This document shows, piece after piece, positions 1 to 6,194 of a DNA stretch of 8,519 nucleotides (within the stretch, counting starts at the first letter, position 1; the number at the start of each line of letters is the position of its first letter). The notes beneath the pieces are model-generated. The model saw only the letters and a list, made by a program, of their open reading frames with translations. It was not told the origin of the DNA and did no database searches. Origin of the DNA: an uncultured Clostridiaceae bacterium (GTDB lineage: Bacteria > Bacillota > Clostridia > Oscillospirales > Ruminococcaceae). Location of the stretch: assembly GCA_946411985.1 (NCBI GenBank), contig CAMKFY010000038.1, forward strand, positions 1-8,519, in the 5' to 3' direction. Made by a program: the position numbers and the translations under genes.

Positions 1-211
1 CGTCTTCACCGTCAAAAAACACTCTGCCAGCGTCTGGCTTTAAAAGTCCTGCAATTATTTTTAGTGTTGTTGTTTTCCCACAACCAGATGGCCCTAAAAG
101 GGTTACAAACTTTCCAGCTTTAATTTTTAAATTAAAATTTTCTAATACCAATTCTTTGTTTAAAGATATAAAAATATTTTCTAATTTAATTATATAGTTA
201 TTATTTTCCAT
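1..211 (-). CDS. ABC transporter ATP-binding protein, PotA-like (partial, N-terminal 70 residues)
   Basis: This is the first 70 codons of an ABC-type ATPase; the rest lies beyond the left edge. It starts with ATG at 211-209 and reads [13 protein letters not shown]. The Walker A motif GPSGCGKTT is at residues 40-48, preceded by FVTLL and followed by [12 protein letters not shown] and FFDGED, the usual order before the Q-loop. The exact string [14 protein letters not shown] is typical of PotA-type importers (spermidine/putrescine and related iron or sugar ATPases of the same subfamily), so it probably energises uptake at the inner face of the membrane. The signature motif, Walker B and the C-terminal regulatory domain that would fix the substrate are not in view. 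The ribosome binding site is weak: GGAAA lies about 12 nt upstream. It is divergent from the aldolase gene at 666. Sure of the ABC ATPase call, only moderately of PotA. Confidence 0.88.
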   Translation of the reverse strand, partial: MENNNYIIKLENIFISLNKELVLENFNLKIKAGKFVTLLGPSGCGKTTTLKIIAGLLKPDAGRVFFDGED

Positions 212-420
212 AGCTTTATAATTTCCAAAATTAAATAAATATTAAAATTATGAACAACACTTTCTATGATATTTTATTAATATAAATTTAATAATACGAA
301 ATTTATATTATTTTTTTATTTTTAAAATACTATATTGAGTTTATAAAAAATATAAAAAATATTATAAGCAATTTCTTGTTTAAAATATAAATTCATCTTA
401 TAGGTTAATTTTTGTGTTAC

Positions 421-448
421 ATTATATCATTTTTTAATTTTTTTGCAA
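421..448 (-). promoter_or_regulatory. Candidate sigma-A promoter for the ABC ATPase gene
   Basis: Read on the minus strand, -35 TTGCAA (448-443) is followed after 16 bp by a perfect -10 TATAAT (426-421). The start would be near 414, giving a leader of about 200 nt before the ATG at 211. Both boxes fit the housekeeping consensus, but TATAAT-like strings are common in such AT-rich DNA. Confidence 0.5.
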
Positions 449-479
449 GTTTTTATATTGCAGTAATGCTAAAGTATAT

Positions 480-517
480 ATTACACACAGAATTATTTGT
501 TTTTAATTTTGTGTAAT
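480..517. repeat. 8-bp inverted repeat ATTACACA / TGTGTAAT between divergent promoters
   Basis: ATTACACA (480-487) and its exact reverse complement TGTGTAAT (510-517) are separated by 22 bp. Similar TGTGTTA words occur at 413-419 (start region of the minus promoter) and 570-576 (running into the -10 of the plus promoter). It could be an operator set for a shared regulator; the sequence alone does not show this. Confidence 0.35.
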
Positions 518-551
518 TTTTTATAATTATATTTTGAATATTGTTTATTAT

Positions 552-580
552 TTGCAAAAATGGCGTGTATGTGTTACAAT
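552..580 (+). promoter_or_regulatory. Candidate extended -10 promoter for the aldolase/glycosyltransferase pair
   Basis: -35 TTGCAA (552-557), a 17-bp spacer, and -10 TACAAT (575-580) preceded by TGT (572-574), so the -10 is of the extended type. The start would be near 587, leaving a leader of about 80 nt before the ATG at 666. Confidence 0.6.
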
Positions 581-665
581 TTCTTGGTATTGTTAACTTT
601 ATTATATTTTTTATTTGTTAGACATTTTACAAAATATTATGTTTGTGGTGTGTGGAGAGTGAAAA

Positions 666-1442
666 ATGAATAGCTTAGAAGTTAAAATGCTTAATATATT
701 AAAATATCTAAAATGCGAGAATAAATATTTAAGCGTTAAGGTAGACTTTGAAGCAGAAGGAACCCGCATATGCGAGTTAGCTAGTATTTTAAAAATTGTT
801 TTTGGCGCAGGCGCAGAGCTTACTATTAAAATAGGTGGCTGTGAGGCAATATTAGATATTAATTTGGCTAAAATTTTTGGAGCAAACACAATCGTGGCTC
901 CTATGGTGGAGAGTGGGTTTGCTTTAAAAAAGTTTAAAGATGCTGCTAAAGCAATATATAAAGAGCATGTTGAAGAGGTTAGTTGGGTGGCTAATGCTGA
1001 AACTATAACCTGTTTTAATAATTTAGACGATATATTAGGTTGTGGTGTTAATTTTTTAAATGGAATAACAATAGGCAGGGTAGACCTTTGTTGTTCTATG
1101 GGGTTTGAACGAAAAGATATAGATTCTGCTGAAGTTTTTAATATTTGTAGAGGTATTGCAGAGAAGGTAAAACAGAGTGGTTTTATGTTAAGCGTTGGTG
1201 GCGGGCTAGGGGCTAGCTCTTTTGAAGTGATTTCAAAAATTGGAAATTTTCTAGATAGAGTTGAAACTAGAAAGCTTGTTTTCAATTTTGAAAATAATTT
1301 TTCGAAATTTAAATATAATATAGAAAAAGCGACGGAATTTGAGTTGCTATATTTAAAAAATAAAAGTAATTACTATAAAAATTTGTGCGCAGAAGACGAG
1401 GTAAGAATAAAACTGTTAGAGCAACGAATAGCTAAATTTTAG
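666..1442 (+). CDS. HpcH/HpaI aldolase / citrate-lyase-like TIM-barrel protein
   Basis: A 258-residue cytoplasmic protein of the HpcH/HpaI (phosphoenolpyruvate/pyruvate-binding) superfamily. Visible family blocks in order: FEAEGTR (28-34), KIGGCEA (55-61), IVAPMVES (76-83), NAETI (110-114), IGRVDL (136-141), a glycine-rich SVGGGLG (176-182), RVETRKLVF (198-206) and FELLYLKNK (225-233). Glu112 and Asp140 sit where the family binds its divalent metal, so the active site looks intact. The family cleaves or forms C-C bonds using pyruvate-type enolates. This particular branch (with ETRK and ELLYLKNK blocks) is often seen in bacterial polysaccharide gene clusters, but I do not know its substrate. 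The ATG is backed by GGAG at 654-657, 8 nt upstream. It is followed after 12 nt by the membrane glycosyltransferase gene, whose ribosome binding site overlaps this stop codon, implying one operon. The exact reaction is unknown. Confidence 0.85.
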   Translation: MNSLEVKMLNILKYLKCENKYLSVKVDFEAEGTRICELASILKIVFGAGAELTIKIGGCEAILDINLAKIFGANTIVAPMVESGFALKKFKDAAKAIYKEHVEEVSWVANAETITCFNNLDDILGCGVNFLNGITIGRVDLCCSMGFERKDIDSAEVFNICRGIAEKVKQSGFMLSVGGGLGASSFEVISKIGNFLDRVETRKLVFNFENNFSKFKYNIEKATEFELLYLKNKSNYYKNLCAEDEVRIKLLEQRIAKF

Positions 1443-1446
1443 GAGG
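1441..1446 (+). promoter_or_regulatory. AGGAGG ribosome binding site overlapping a stop codon; fixes a TTG start
   Basis: A perfect AGGAGG begins on the second base of the TAG (1440-1442) that ends the aldolase-family gene. The spacing is 8 nt to TTG at 1455 but 20 nt to the next in-frame ATG at 1467, so TTG is the better start. The overlap suggests translational coupling of the two genes. Confidence 0.75.
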
Positions 1447-1454
1447 AATTTAAT

Positions 1455-3374
1455 TTGGGTGGCAATATGTATATAGTAGATAGGAGTAACGTTAAAAATC
1501 TGCAAGGTGGGGGATTTTATAAGTTTTTAAATAGGCCTGTGTTTGCTCTAGATTGGATCATTTTTTTTGCAATTCTTTTTATCTGCTTTTTCACATTTAT
1601 TCATAAAGATATACTTTGCACTGCTGGTTCTTCAATATCATATCTTGGTGGACATATAATAGATTTCTACACCTACAACGTTGTAAATGGGGTGGAAGCT
1701 ATGAATAACTATATGCCAAGCACTTATATATTGTTTGCCATATGGAATATACCAGTTTACATACTAGGATTTGTTAGCTGCCCTGTTAGTGATGTTAGTG
1801 CTGTGCCCTTTTTAGTTGCTATGTGGTATAAATTATTGCCGGTAATTTTTTATATTGCTTCTGCTTTTTTGCTTGGCAGGATAGGGAAGCTTTTAAATTT
1901 TGAGCCAAAAAAGGTGATGCTTTTAGTTTTCACCTTTTTAACTTCACCTTTAGCTTTTTTCAGCCCTGTTATATTTGGGCAATATGATTCATTCACTGTT
2001 TTTTTTGTTATATTAGGGTTATATCATTATCTTAAAAATGATATTTCAAAATTTGTTATGTTTTTTGGGCTGGCCACCACCTTTAAATATTTTGCTCTTT
2101 TAATATTTCTGCCTTTATTGTTATTAAGAGAAAAGAATATATTAAAAATTATTAAAAATTGTTTTTTGTGTGCGCTTCCTTTTGGTTTAGAATGTTTAAT
2201 ATATTTAAATTCTAAATATTTTAATATAGGTGTTTTTGGTTTTAAAGTTAAAAACTATATATTTCAGGGCGGTTTAAATTTAAATTTTATAAATGTTAAA
2301 CTGTTTGTGGTTTTTTTTGTGTTTATATTAGCGCTATCCTACTACAAAAAGTTTGGCACAAATGTTGAAGATAATGAAGATGTTGTTAGGTGGGCAATAT
2401 ATATTTGTAATATTGTTGTGTTTTTAGTGTTTGGCCTTAGCATGTGGCATCCACAGTGGTTAATATTTGGTGTTCCTTTTATGACGCTTGGCGCCCTTAT
2501 AAATAAGAATGCTAAGATATTTTTTATTTTAGATGGCTTTTTATTCTTAGTGTTTTCTATTTTGTGCGTTGTTTTGTGGCGAGGCTCTGTAGACGAAAAT
2601 TTAATGTTTAACGGTGTTTTGAAATATTTTATAGATTTTGAATATGTGTTGGTTTGTTCTATGTCTGATTTTTGTATATTGTATGATAAAGATATATTGT
2701 TTTCCTGTTTTTCTGGATTATTGCTGTTTTGCACAGTTTTAAAACATCCGAAGTTTACCTTTAAAAGTTTTAGTGAAAATGTTGTGGATTGTGGTTTGGC
2801 TTTAAGGTTTAGGCTTTGTAGCATACTATTGTTTTGGATATTACCTTGTTTTAGTTGTATTTTAATATCTTCAATTGGGGGTAGGGAGTTTTTTGTGCGC
2901 AACACAGACTATTCAATATGTGGAGGAAATGTGGGAGCGTTAACGCAAAACATGGTTGTTCAGCAATATTTTAAGGTGCCAAACAATATAGAGCAAATAG
3001 AAGAATTAAGGGTGTCTTTCGATACGTCTGAAAAGTCGAGCGATTGCATATTTCTATTAACAATAAAAGATGTAACAAAAGATGCTGTGTTGTTTCATAA
3101 AGAGTATGACGCATATAATTTTAAGCATATAGTTCCAACAAAATTTAATATAGATGGCGTATATGTTAATTCTAAGAGCGTTTATAGCGTAAATTTGAGC
3201 TTGAAAGATAAGTTTTTTGATGATTTTGTGCCAACAATAAATAGAACTGTAAATTTTGAAGATAAAAAATACAAAAGAGTTAGTAAGGCGAAATTGGCTT
3301 TTGGAGGAGAATATGCTGTCATAGATGGTGAGGGAAAGCCATATAATATTTGTATGGACATAATTGGAAGTTAA
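1455..3374 (+). CDS. Multi-pass GT-C-type membrane glycosyltransferase (Gpi18/mannosyltransferase-like) with C-terminal extracytoplasmic beta domain
   Basis: A 639-residue membrane protein with about 12 hydrophobic segments, clear ones near residues 31-49, 117-140, 155-172, 200-222, 280-297, 312-330, 354-375 and 452-472. GQYDSF (175-180) after a transmembrane segment and MWHPQW (330-335) match motifs of GT-C enzymes related to GPI mannosyltransferases (the Gpi18-related and DUF2029/GT87-like group). These transfer a sugar from a polyprenyl-phosphate donor on the outer face of the membrane. After the last helix, residues 475-639 are soluble and beta-rich, with a QQYFKVPNNIEQI block resembling the domain that follows the membrane part of many clostridial envelope glycosyltransferases and polymerases. 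The TTG start is chosen from the AGGAGG spacing. It is probably cotranscribed with the preceding aldolase-family gene. The sugar and acceptor are not predictable; the GT-C assignment is a motif judgement, since catalytic acids in the first loop are not obvious. Confidence 0.75.
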   Translation: MGGNMYIVDRSNVKNLQGGGFYKFLNRPVFALDWIIFFAILFICFFTFIHKDILCTAGSSISYLGGHIIDFYTYNVVNGVEAMNNYMPSTYILFAIWNIPVYILGFVSCPVSDVSAVPFLVAMWYKLLPVIFYIASAFLLGRIGKLLNFEPKKVMLLVFTFLTSPLAFFSPVIFGQYDSFTVFFVILGLYHYLKNDISKFVMFFGLATTFKYFALLIFLPLLLLREKNILKIIKNCFLCALPFGLECLIYLNSKYFNIGVFGFKVKNYIFQGGLNLNFINVKLFVVFFVFILALSYYKKFGTNVEDNEDVVRWAIYICNIVVFLVFGLSMWHPQWLIFGVPFMTLGALINKNAKIFFILDGFLFLVFSILCVVLWRGSVDENLMFNGVLKYFIDFEYVLVCSMSDFCILYDKDILFSCFSGLLLFCTVLKHPKFTFKSFSENVVDCGLALRFRLCSILLFWILPCFSCILISSIGGREFFVRNTDYSICGGNVGALTQNMVVQQYFKVPNNIEQIEELRVSFDTSEKSSDCIFLLTIKDVTKDAVLFHKEYDAYNFKHIVPTKFNIDGVYVNSKSVYSVNLSLKDKFFDDFVPTINRTVNFEDKKYKRVSKAKLAFGGEYAVIDGEGKPYNICMDIIGS

Positions 3375-3390
3375 CTCAATTATTTAAAGC

Positions 3391-3428
3391 TTACCACGTA
3401 TTGAGAATATTATAAGAAATTGTGGTAA
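3391..3428. repeat. 7-bp inverted repeat TTACCAC / GTGGTAA upstream of the AGCS gene
   Basis: TTACCAC (3391-3397) and GTGGTAA (3422-3428) are exact reverse complements separated by 24 nt, in the 105-bp gap between the glycosyltransferase and symporter genes. No U-tract follows, so it is not a convincing terminator. A weak promoter (TTGAGA 3401-3406, 17 bp, GGTAAT 3424-3429) overlaps it, so an operator is possible. Confidence 0.3.
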
Positions 3429-3479
3429 TGTGTAGATGTTTAATTTTGTGCTGTAAACGAATTAAAATTAGATTTAAGA

Positions 3480-4850
3480 GTGGTGTTAAAATTGGGAGAT
3501 TTTTTTTCATTTGTTAAAGTTTTGCGAACGTTTTTATGGGGGCCATGCACAATAATTTTAATACTTGGGGTTGGTTTATATGTAAGCGTAGCCACCGGTT
3601 TTTTCCAAATATTTTGGGTAAAAGATATATTTAAAAACACAATTGGCAGTATAAAAAAATCTGGTGAAGATGGCAAGGGTCTGTCTCCTGTGCAGGCGGT
3701 AGCTACTGCTTTGGCTGGCAGCCTTGGAACTGGTAACATTTTTGGCGTGGCCACTGCTTTAGTGGCTGGCGGGCCTGGCGCAATATTTTGGATGTGGGTG
3801 AGCGCTTTTTTGGGTATGATGTTGAAATATTCTGAAGTGTTGCTGTCTGTTAACTATAGAGTATGTGGAAAAGATGGCATGTATTGTGGTGGGCCTATGT
3901 ATGTTATGGAAAAGGGCTTAAAGTGTAAGTTTATGGGCAAAATTTTTGCAGTGTTTTGCATTTTAGCGTCTTTTGGAATAGGCAGCACAACGCAAACAAA
4001 CTCTGCTGCTATAGCATTAGAAAAGGGGTTTGGGCTTTCTAAAGTTATAACTTCTGTTGTTGTTACAATGCTTTTCTTTATTGTTATAATTGGTGGCATA
4101 AAAAGGCTAGGCTCAATAGCAGAAAAGGTAGTGCCTTTTATGTCTATAACGTATATATTAATGTCTTTAATTGTTCTGTTTAAAAACTCTTCAAATTTGC
4201 CAAACTCATTCAAACTAATATTTGATAGTGCATTTAGTTTTAAAGCTGGGGTGTCTGGCGGGCTTGGTTATTTGGTGAACGCCGCTATGCAGTATGGTAT
4301 AGCAAGAAGTGTTTTTGTGAGTGAAGCAGGGCTTGGCTCTTCACCAATAGCTCACGCTGCTTCTAATGTAAAATCTCAGGTGAAGCAGGGTCAGTGGGGC
4401 ATATTTGAGGTGTTTTTTAACACAATTGTTATGTGCACAATGACAGCACTTGTTATAATATCTACAGGCGCTTTAGGGGTATGCCAAGATAAAGAGCAGC
4501 TTACATTATTTGCATTTTCCAAAGAGTTAGGTTCTTTTTCTAGTGTGTTGCTTGCTGTTTGCACTGCATTGTTTGCGTTTACAACGACTATGAGCTGGTG
4601 TTACTACGCTGAACAGTCTATAAAATATGGTTTTGGTGAAAAATATATATTAATATACAGAATTATATACATACTTTCAATAGGCATTGGCGGGGTTTGC
4701 GCTATGGATTTGGTGTGGCAGCTTTCCGATATATTTAACGCACTTATGGCATACCCAAACTTAATAGCTATATTATTGCTTAGCCCGAAAATTGTGCAGA
4801 TAACGAAGAAACACAAGCAAGACGTTATTTCAAAAAAATATAAAAAATAA
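3480..4850 (+). CDS. AGCS-family sodium:alanine/glycine symporter
   Basis: A full-length (456 residues; family about 440-480) integral membrane transporter that brings alanine and/or glycine into the cell with sodium. Family blocks are all present in order: FLWGP (18-22), SPVQAVATALAGSLGTGNIFGVA (69-91, the most conserved stretch), GGPGAIFWMW (97-106), GMMLKYSE (112-119), TQTNSAAIAL (171-180), QYGIARSVFVSEAGLGSS (271-288) and LMAYPNLIAILLLS (422-435). The C-terminus is short and basic. There is no ATG before Met105, so translation starts at a non-ATG codon: GTG 3480, GTG 3483 or TTG 3492. None has a strong ribosome binding site; AAGAG at 3476-3480 is spaced best for TTG 3492, so the true N-terminus may be 4 residues shorter. 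It is 105 bp after the glycosyltransferase gene and may be a separate unit. No riboswitch is recognisable upstream. Confidence 0.93.
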   Translation: MVLKLGDFFSFVKVLRTFLWGPCTIILILGVGLYVSVATGFFQIFWVKDIFKNTIGSIKKSGEDGKGLSPVQAVATALAGSLGTGNIFGVATALVAGGPGAIFWMWVSAFLGMMLKYSEVLLSVNYRVCGKDGMYCGGPMYVMEKGLKCKFMGKIFAVFCILASFGIGSTTQTNSAAIALEKGFGLSKVITSVVVTMLFFIVIIGGIKRLGSIAEKVVPFMSITYILMSLIVLFKNSSNLPNSFKLIFDSAFSFKAGVSGGLGYLVNAAMQYGIARSVFVSEAGLGSSPIAHAASNVKSQVKQGQWGIFEVFFNTIVMCTMTALVIISTGALGVCQDKEQLTLFAFSKELGSFSSVLLAVCTALFAFTTTMSWCYYAEQSIKYGFGEKYILIYRIIYILSIGIGGVCAMDLVWQLSDIFNALMAYPNLIAILLLSPKIVQITKKHKQDVISKKYKK

Positions 4851-4862
4851 ATAAAAAAACAT

Positions 4863-4891
4863 TTGAAAATATTTTAAATATTTGATATAAT
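4863..4891 (+). promoter_or_regulatory. Strong candidate promoter upstream of the tRNA-Arg leader
   Basis: -35 TTGAAA (4863-4868), a 17-bp spacer, and a perfect -10 TATAAT (4886-4891) preceded by TGA (4883-4885, extended -10). It is the best promoter in the window together with the recJ one. It starts only 13 nt after the symporter stop codon and points to 4898, about 260 nt before tRNA-Arg, where no protein gene lies. Confidence 0.65.
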
Positions 4892-4897
4892 GATTGA

Positions 4898-5158
4898 GTT
4901 GGGAAGGCGTAATATAGTTTTTTAGCTGGCAGCTTTTATTGGCAGTAGGCGTGGGTTTTAACCTTTAGCTACATCTTAAAACTTAGCTTATAGGAGCTGT
5001 TGGAAAGGCGTTTTTATAAAATGTATAGTTAAAGGAATTTTAATATTTTTTAAAATAGCGGGCGTGGTGGTTTATTAAAGTTTGCAGTTTGGTTTGCGCT
5101 GCTGGTTAGTTTAGGGTTTTGTTGTTGCACAGTGTTAATATATGTTGTGTTTAAGTTT
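4898..5158 (+). other. Predicted structured leader or small RNA before tRNA-Arg
   Basis: 261 nt between a strong promoter and tRNA-Arg, with no credible reading frame. The region can form a 14-bp uninterrupted helix between 4926-4939 and 4990-5003, five of the pairs being G·U on the plus strand. Inside it AGCTA (4967-4971) pairs with TAGCT (4984-4988), and GGGT (4953-4956) with ACCT (4961-4964). A further A/T-only hairpin lies at 5037-5056 but lacks a U-tract. I recognise no known RNA (6S, SRP, RNase P, tmRNA, T-box or glycine riboswitch motifs were not seen). It may be a precursor leader trimmed off the tRNA, or an independent small RNA. Its last 78 nt recur after recJ (8223-8294). Confidence 0.35.
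5071..5148 (+). repeat. Dispersed repeat, copy A (tRNA-Arg upstream flank)
   Basis: This stretch, ending 10 bp before tRNA-Arg, aligns with 8223-8294 downstream of recJ at about four fifths identity by eye, outside two small gaps. Shared anchors include TTTATTAAAG, TTTGCG, AGTGTTAA and ATATGTTGT. Differences are mainly C/T and G/A transitions. It may contain an older tRNA promoter (TTGCAC at 5125-5130 is a possible -35). Confidence 0.65.
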
Positions 5159-5235
5159 GTCTTCGTAGCTCAGAAGGATAGAGCGTTCGCCTCCTAAGCG
5201 AAAGGCCGTGGGTTCGAATCCCGCCGAGGACGCCA
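5159..5235 (+). tRNA. tRNA-Arg (anticodon CCT), CCA encoded
   Basis: A complete cloverleaf. The acceptor GTCTTCG pairs with CGAGGAC (one T·G), D arm GCTC/GAGC, anticodon stem TTCGC/GCGAA with loop CTCCTAA (anticodon CCT at 5193-5195), T arm GTGGG/CCCGC around TTCGAAT, discriminator G, and CCA at 5233-5235. It decodes AGG. It is transcribed rightwards, possibly from the promoter at 4863. Confidence 0.97.
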
Positions 5236-5335
5236 TTATTTTGGTATATGCATTGTGGAGTGGCATTTTTTTGGAGTTTGTGTATGTTTATATATGCGGG
5301 GTGTTTTGGGAGTAGAGCTGAGTTTAAAGCGTGTT

Positions 5336-5784
5336 GTTGCGGTTAGTTTTGTTAATAAAGTTAACTGCAACGTGGTTGTTTTTGCTCTTAATTGGCGATT
5401 ATTAAAGGAACGCAACGAGAAACATGCAGCAGTAGAGCAATGCCAACAATTAAATTATAGCGGTATGCTTAAACATTTCATTCTACACAGGTTAGGTTTG
5501 GAAGTGGCTTATTAATTGTTTATAAGCAGCAATGGGGAACTAGAACAGTATCACGCAAATTGCGCTATAGCCCTGTGTAAGCTTGTTAGTTTAATAAAAC
5601 TGTAGTGCAATGTAGCCTGCTTTTTGTTACGGCACAGCGCTTTGTTATCTTTAATGTATTGCTACGCCCGCAATTTAGCATTATTCTATATGAAAAGCAG
5701 GAATAAGAGCACGTTAAACGCCTACAATGTCGCCTCTGCCTCTTATTTTAAGCTTTTACAATATTATGAAAATATATTGTAAAA
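5336..5784 (+). ncRNA. Candidate structured noncoding RNA region between two tRNA genes
   Basis: Within the 664 bp between tRNA-Arg and tRNA-Leu (5236-5899) no frame encodes a recognisable protein, but adjacent inverted repeats follow one another. They are: 5336-5345/5362-5371 (10 bp, one G·U); 5375-5388/5434-5447 (4+7 bp with a 3x3 internal loop); 5445-5453/5512-5520 (9 bp, clashing by 3 nt with the previous one); 5559-5570/5600-5611 (12 bp, two G·U); 5616-5627/5690-5701 (12 bp, two G·U); 5702-5709/5740-5747 (8 bp); 5754-5764/5774-5784 (11 bp, A/T-rich). Stems from 5559 on abut with gaps of 4, 0 and 6 nt. The wobble pairs work only for a plus-strand RNA. I cannot name a family and see no clear promoter of its own. 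The first stem with the T-rich 5376-5383 could instead be the tRNA-Arg terminator. Part of the pairing may be chance in AT-rich DNA. Confidence 0.35.
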
Positions 5785-5825
5785 TTTGCAATTTAAGCTA
5801 ATTTAGTTTTGCTATTGCTTTTTAA

Positions 5826-5841
5826 GCTGCACCACAGCAGC
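5826..5841. repeat. Small GC-richer hairpin GCTGC / GCAGC
   Basis: GCTGC (5826-5830) and GCAGC (5837-5841) flank ACCACA, between the structured region and the 3' end of tRNA-Leu. Neither strand has a U-tract after it, so a terminator role for tRNA-Leu is only a weak possibility. The rest of 5785-5899 shows nothing recognisable. Confidence 0.25.
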
Positions 5842-5899
5842 AAACGTAAATAAAAAACATCAGCGTTTAGTAATTTATTTTAAAGAACATAAATTGAAT

Positions 5900-5985
5900 T
5901 GGTGCCGGTGGAGGGACTTGAACCCACACAACCTTGCGGTTAACGGATTTTGAGTCCGTCGCGTCTGCCATTCCGCCACACCGGC
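5900..5985 (-). tRNA. tRNA-Leu (anticodon CAA), CCA encoded
   Basis: A complete class II tRNA of 86 nt. The acceptor GCCGGTG/CACCGGC pairs perfectly, the anticodon stem is ACGGA/TCCGT with loop CTCAAAA (anticodon CAA, at 5952-5950), the long variable arm is AACC-GCAA-GGTT, the T loop is TTCAAGT, discriminator A, and CCA is encoded (5902-5900). It decodes UUG. One T·T mismatch is present in the second pair of the T stem. It faces tRNA-Arg, so the two converge on the 5236-5899 interval. Confidence 0.96.
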
Positions 5986-6011
5986 TCATTATATTAAACA
6001 CCACTAATGTT

Positions 6012-6039
6012 ATTCTAATACAAAAAAAATATTTGTCAA
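6012..6039 (-). promoter_or_regulatory. Promoter of tRNA-Leu
   Basis: On the minus strand a perfect -35 TTGACA (6039-6034) is followed after 16 bp by -10 TAGAAT (6017-6012). The start would be near 6005, about 20 nt before the mature tRNA 5' end, the usual distance for a tRNA gene. Confidence 0.75.
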
Positions 6040-6107
6040 GATAAAATTTTATTTTTATTTTAAAATATAAAGTTTTGCAATAATACACAGTGCAAAATAC
6101 AAAAACC

Positions 6108-6136
6108 TTGTAAAACAATTTGAAAAGTGATATAAT
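6108..6136 (+). promoter_or_regulatory. Promoter of recJ
   Basis: -35 TTGTAA (6108-6113), a 17-bp spacer, and a perfect -10 TATAAT (6131-6136) with TGA before it (extended -10). The start would be near 6143, giving a 5' leader of about 52 nt. It diverges from the tRNA-Leu promoter 68 bp away. The TGATATAAT core is the same as in the promoter at 4863. Confidence 0.7.
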
Positions 6137-6194
6137 ATTGCGTAAAAATTATAGCATATTGTAAATTTGTTTTATTGGTTTAGGTGGAGCATAT

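Larger units (their letters stand above)
212..665. other. AT-rich divergent intergenic region
   Basis: 454 bp without a credible gene, separating the minus-strand ABC ATPase from the plus-strand aldolase-family gene. It is almost pure A/T between 212 and 470. It holds one good promoter in each direction (421-448 minus, 552-580 plus) and several TGTGTWA motifs (see 480-517). The minus transcript would have a leader of about 200 nt, in which I recognise no riboswitch or attenuator. Confidence 0.7.

Noticed and set aside
611..1285. Minus-strand 224-codon frame opposite the aldolase-family gene
   Set aside because: Shadow of a well-conserved plus-strand gene; low-complexity Ser/Ile/Leu-rich product without a ribosome binding site.
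4950..4990. preQ1-riboswitch-like string (GGTTTTAACC, TTTAGCTACA, TTAAAACTTAGC)
   Set aside because: Some letters resemble the preQ1-I pattern, but the P1 stem and the A-rich tail do not line up, and no queuosine gene follows.
5255..5515. Plus-strand reading frame of 86 codons after tRNA-Arg (GTG start)
   Set aside because: No ribosome binding site, no recognisable domain, odd composition, and it runs through the inverted-repeat region; more likely non-coding.
5754..5784. 11-bp hairpin as a bidirectional terminator for the convergent tRNAs
   Set aside because: The stem is nearly all A/T and neither side is followed by a T-tract beyond the stem itself; kept only as part of the structured region.
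5867..6118. Minus-strand frame of 83 codons
   Set aside because: It reads straight through the tRNA-Leu gene and its promoter; a chance frame.
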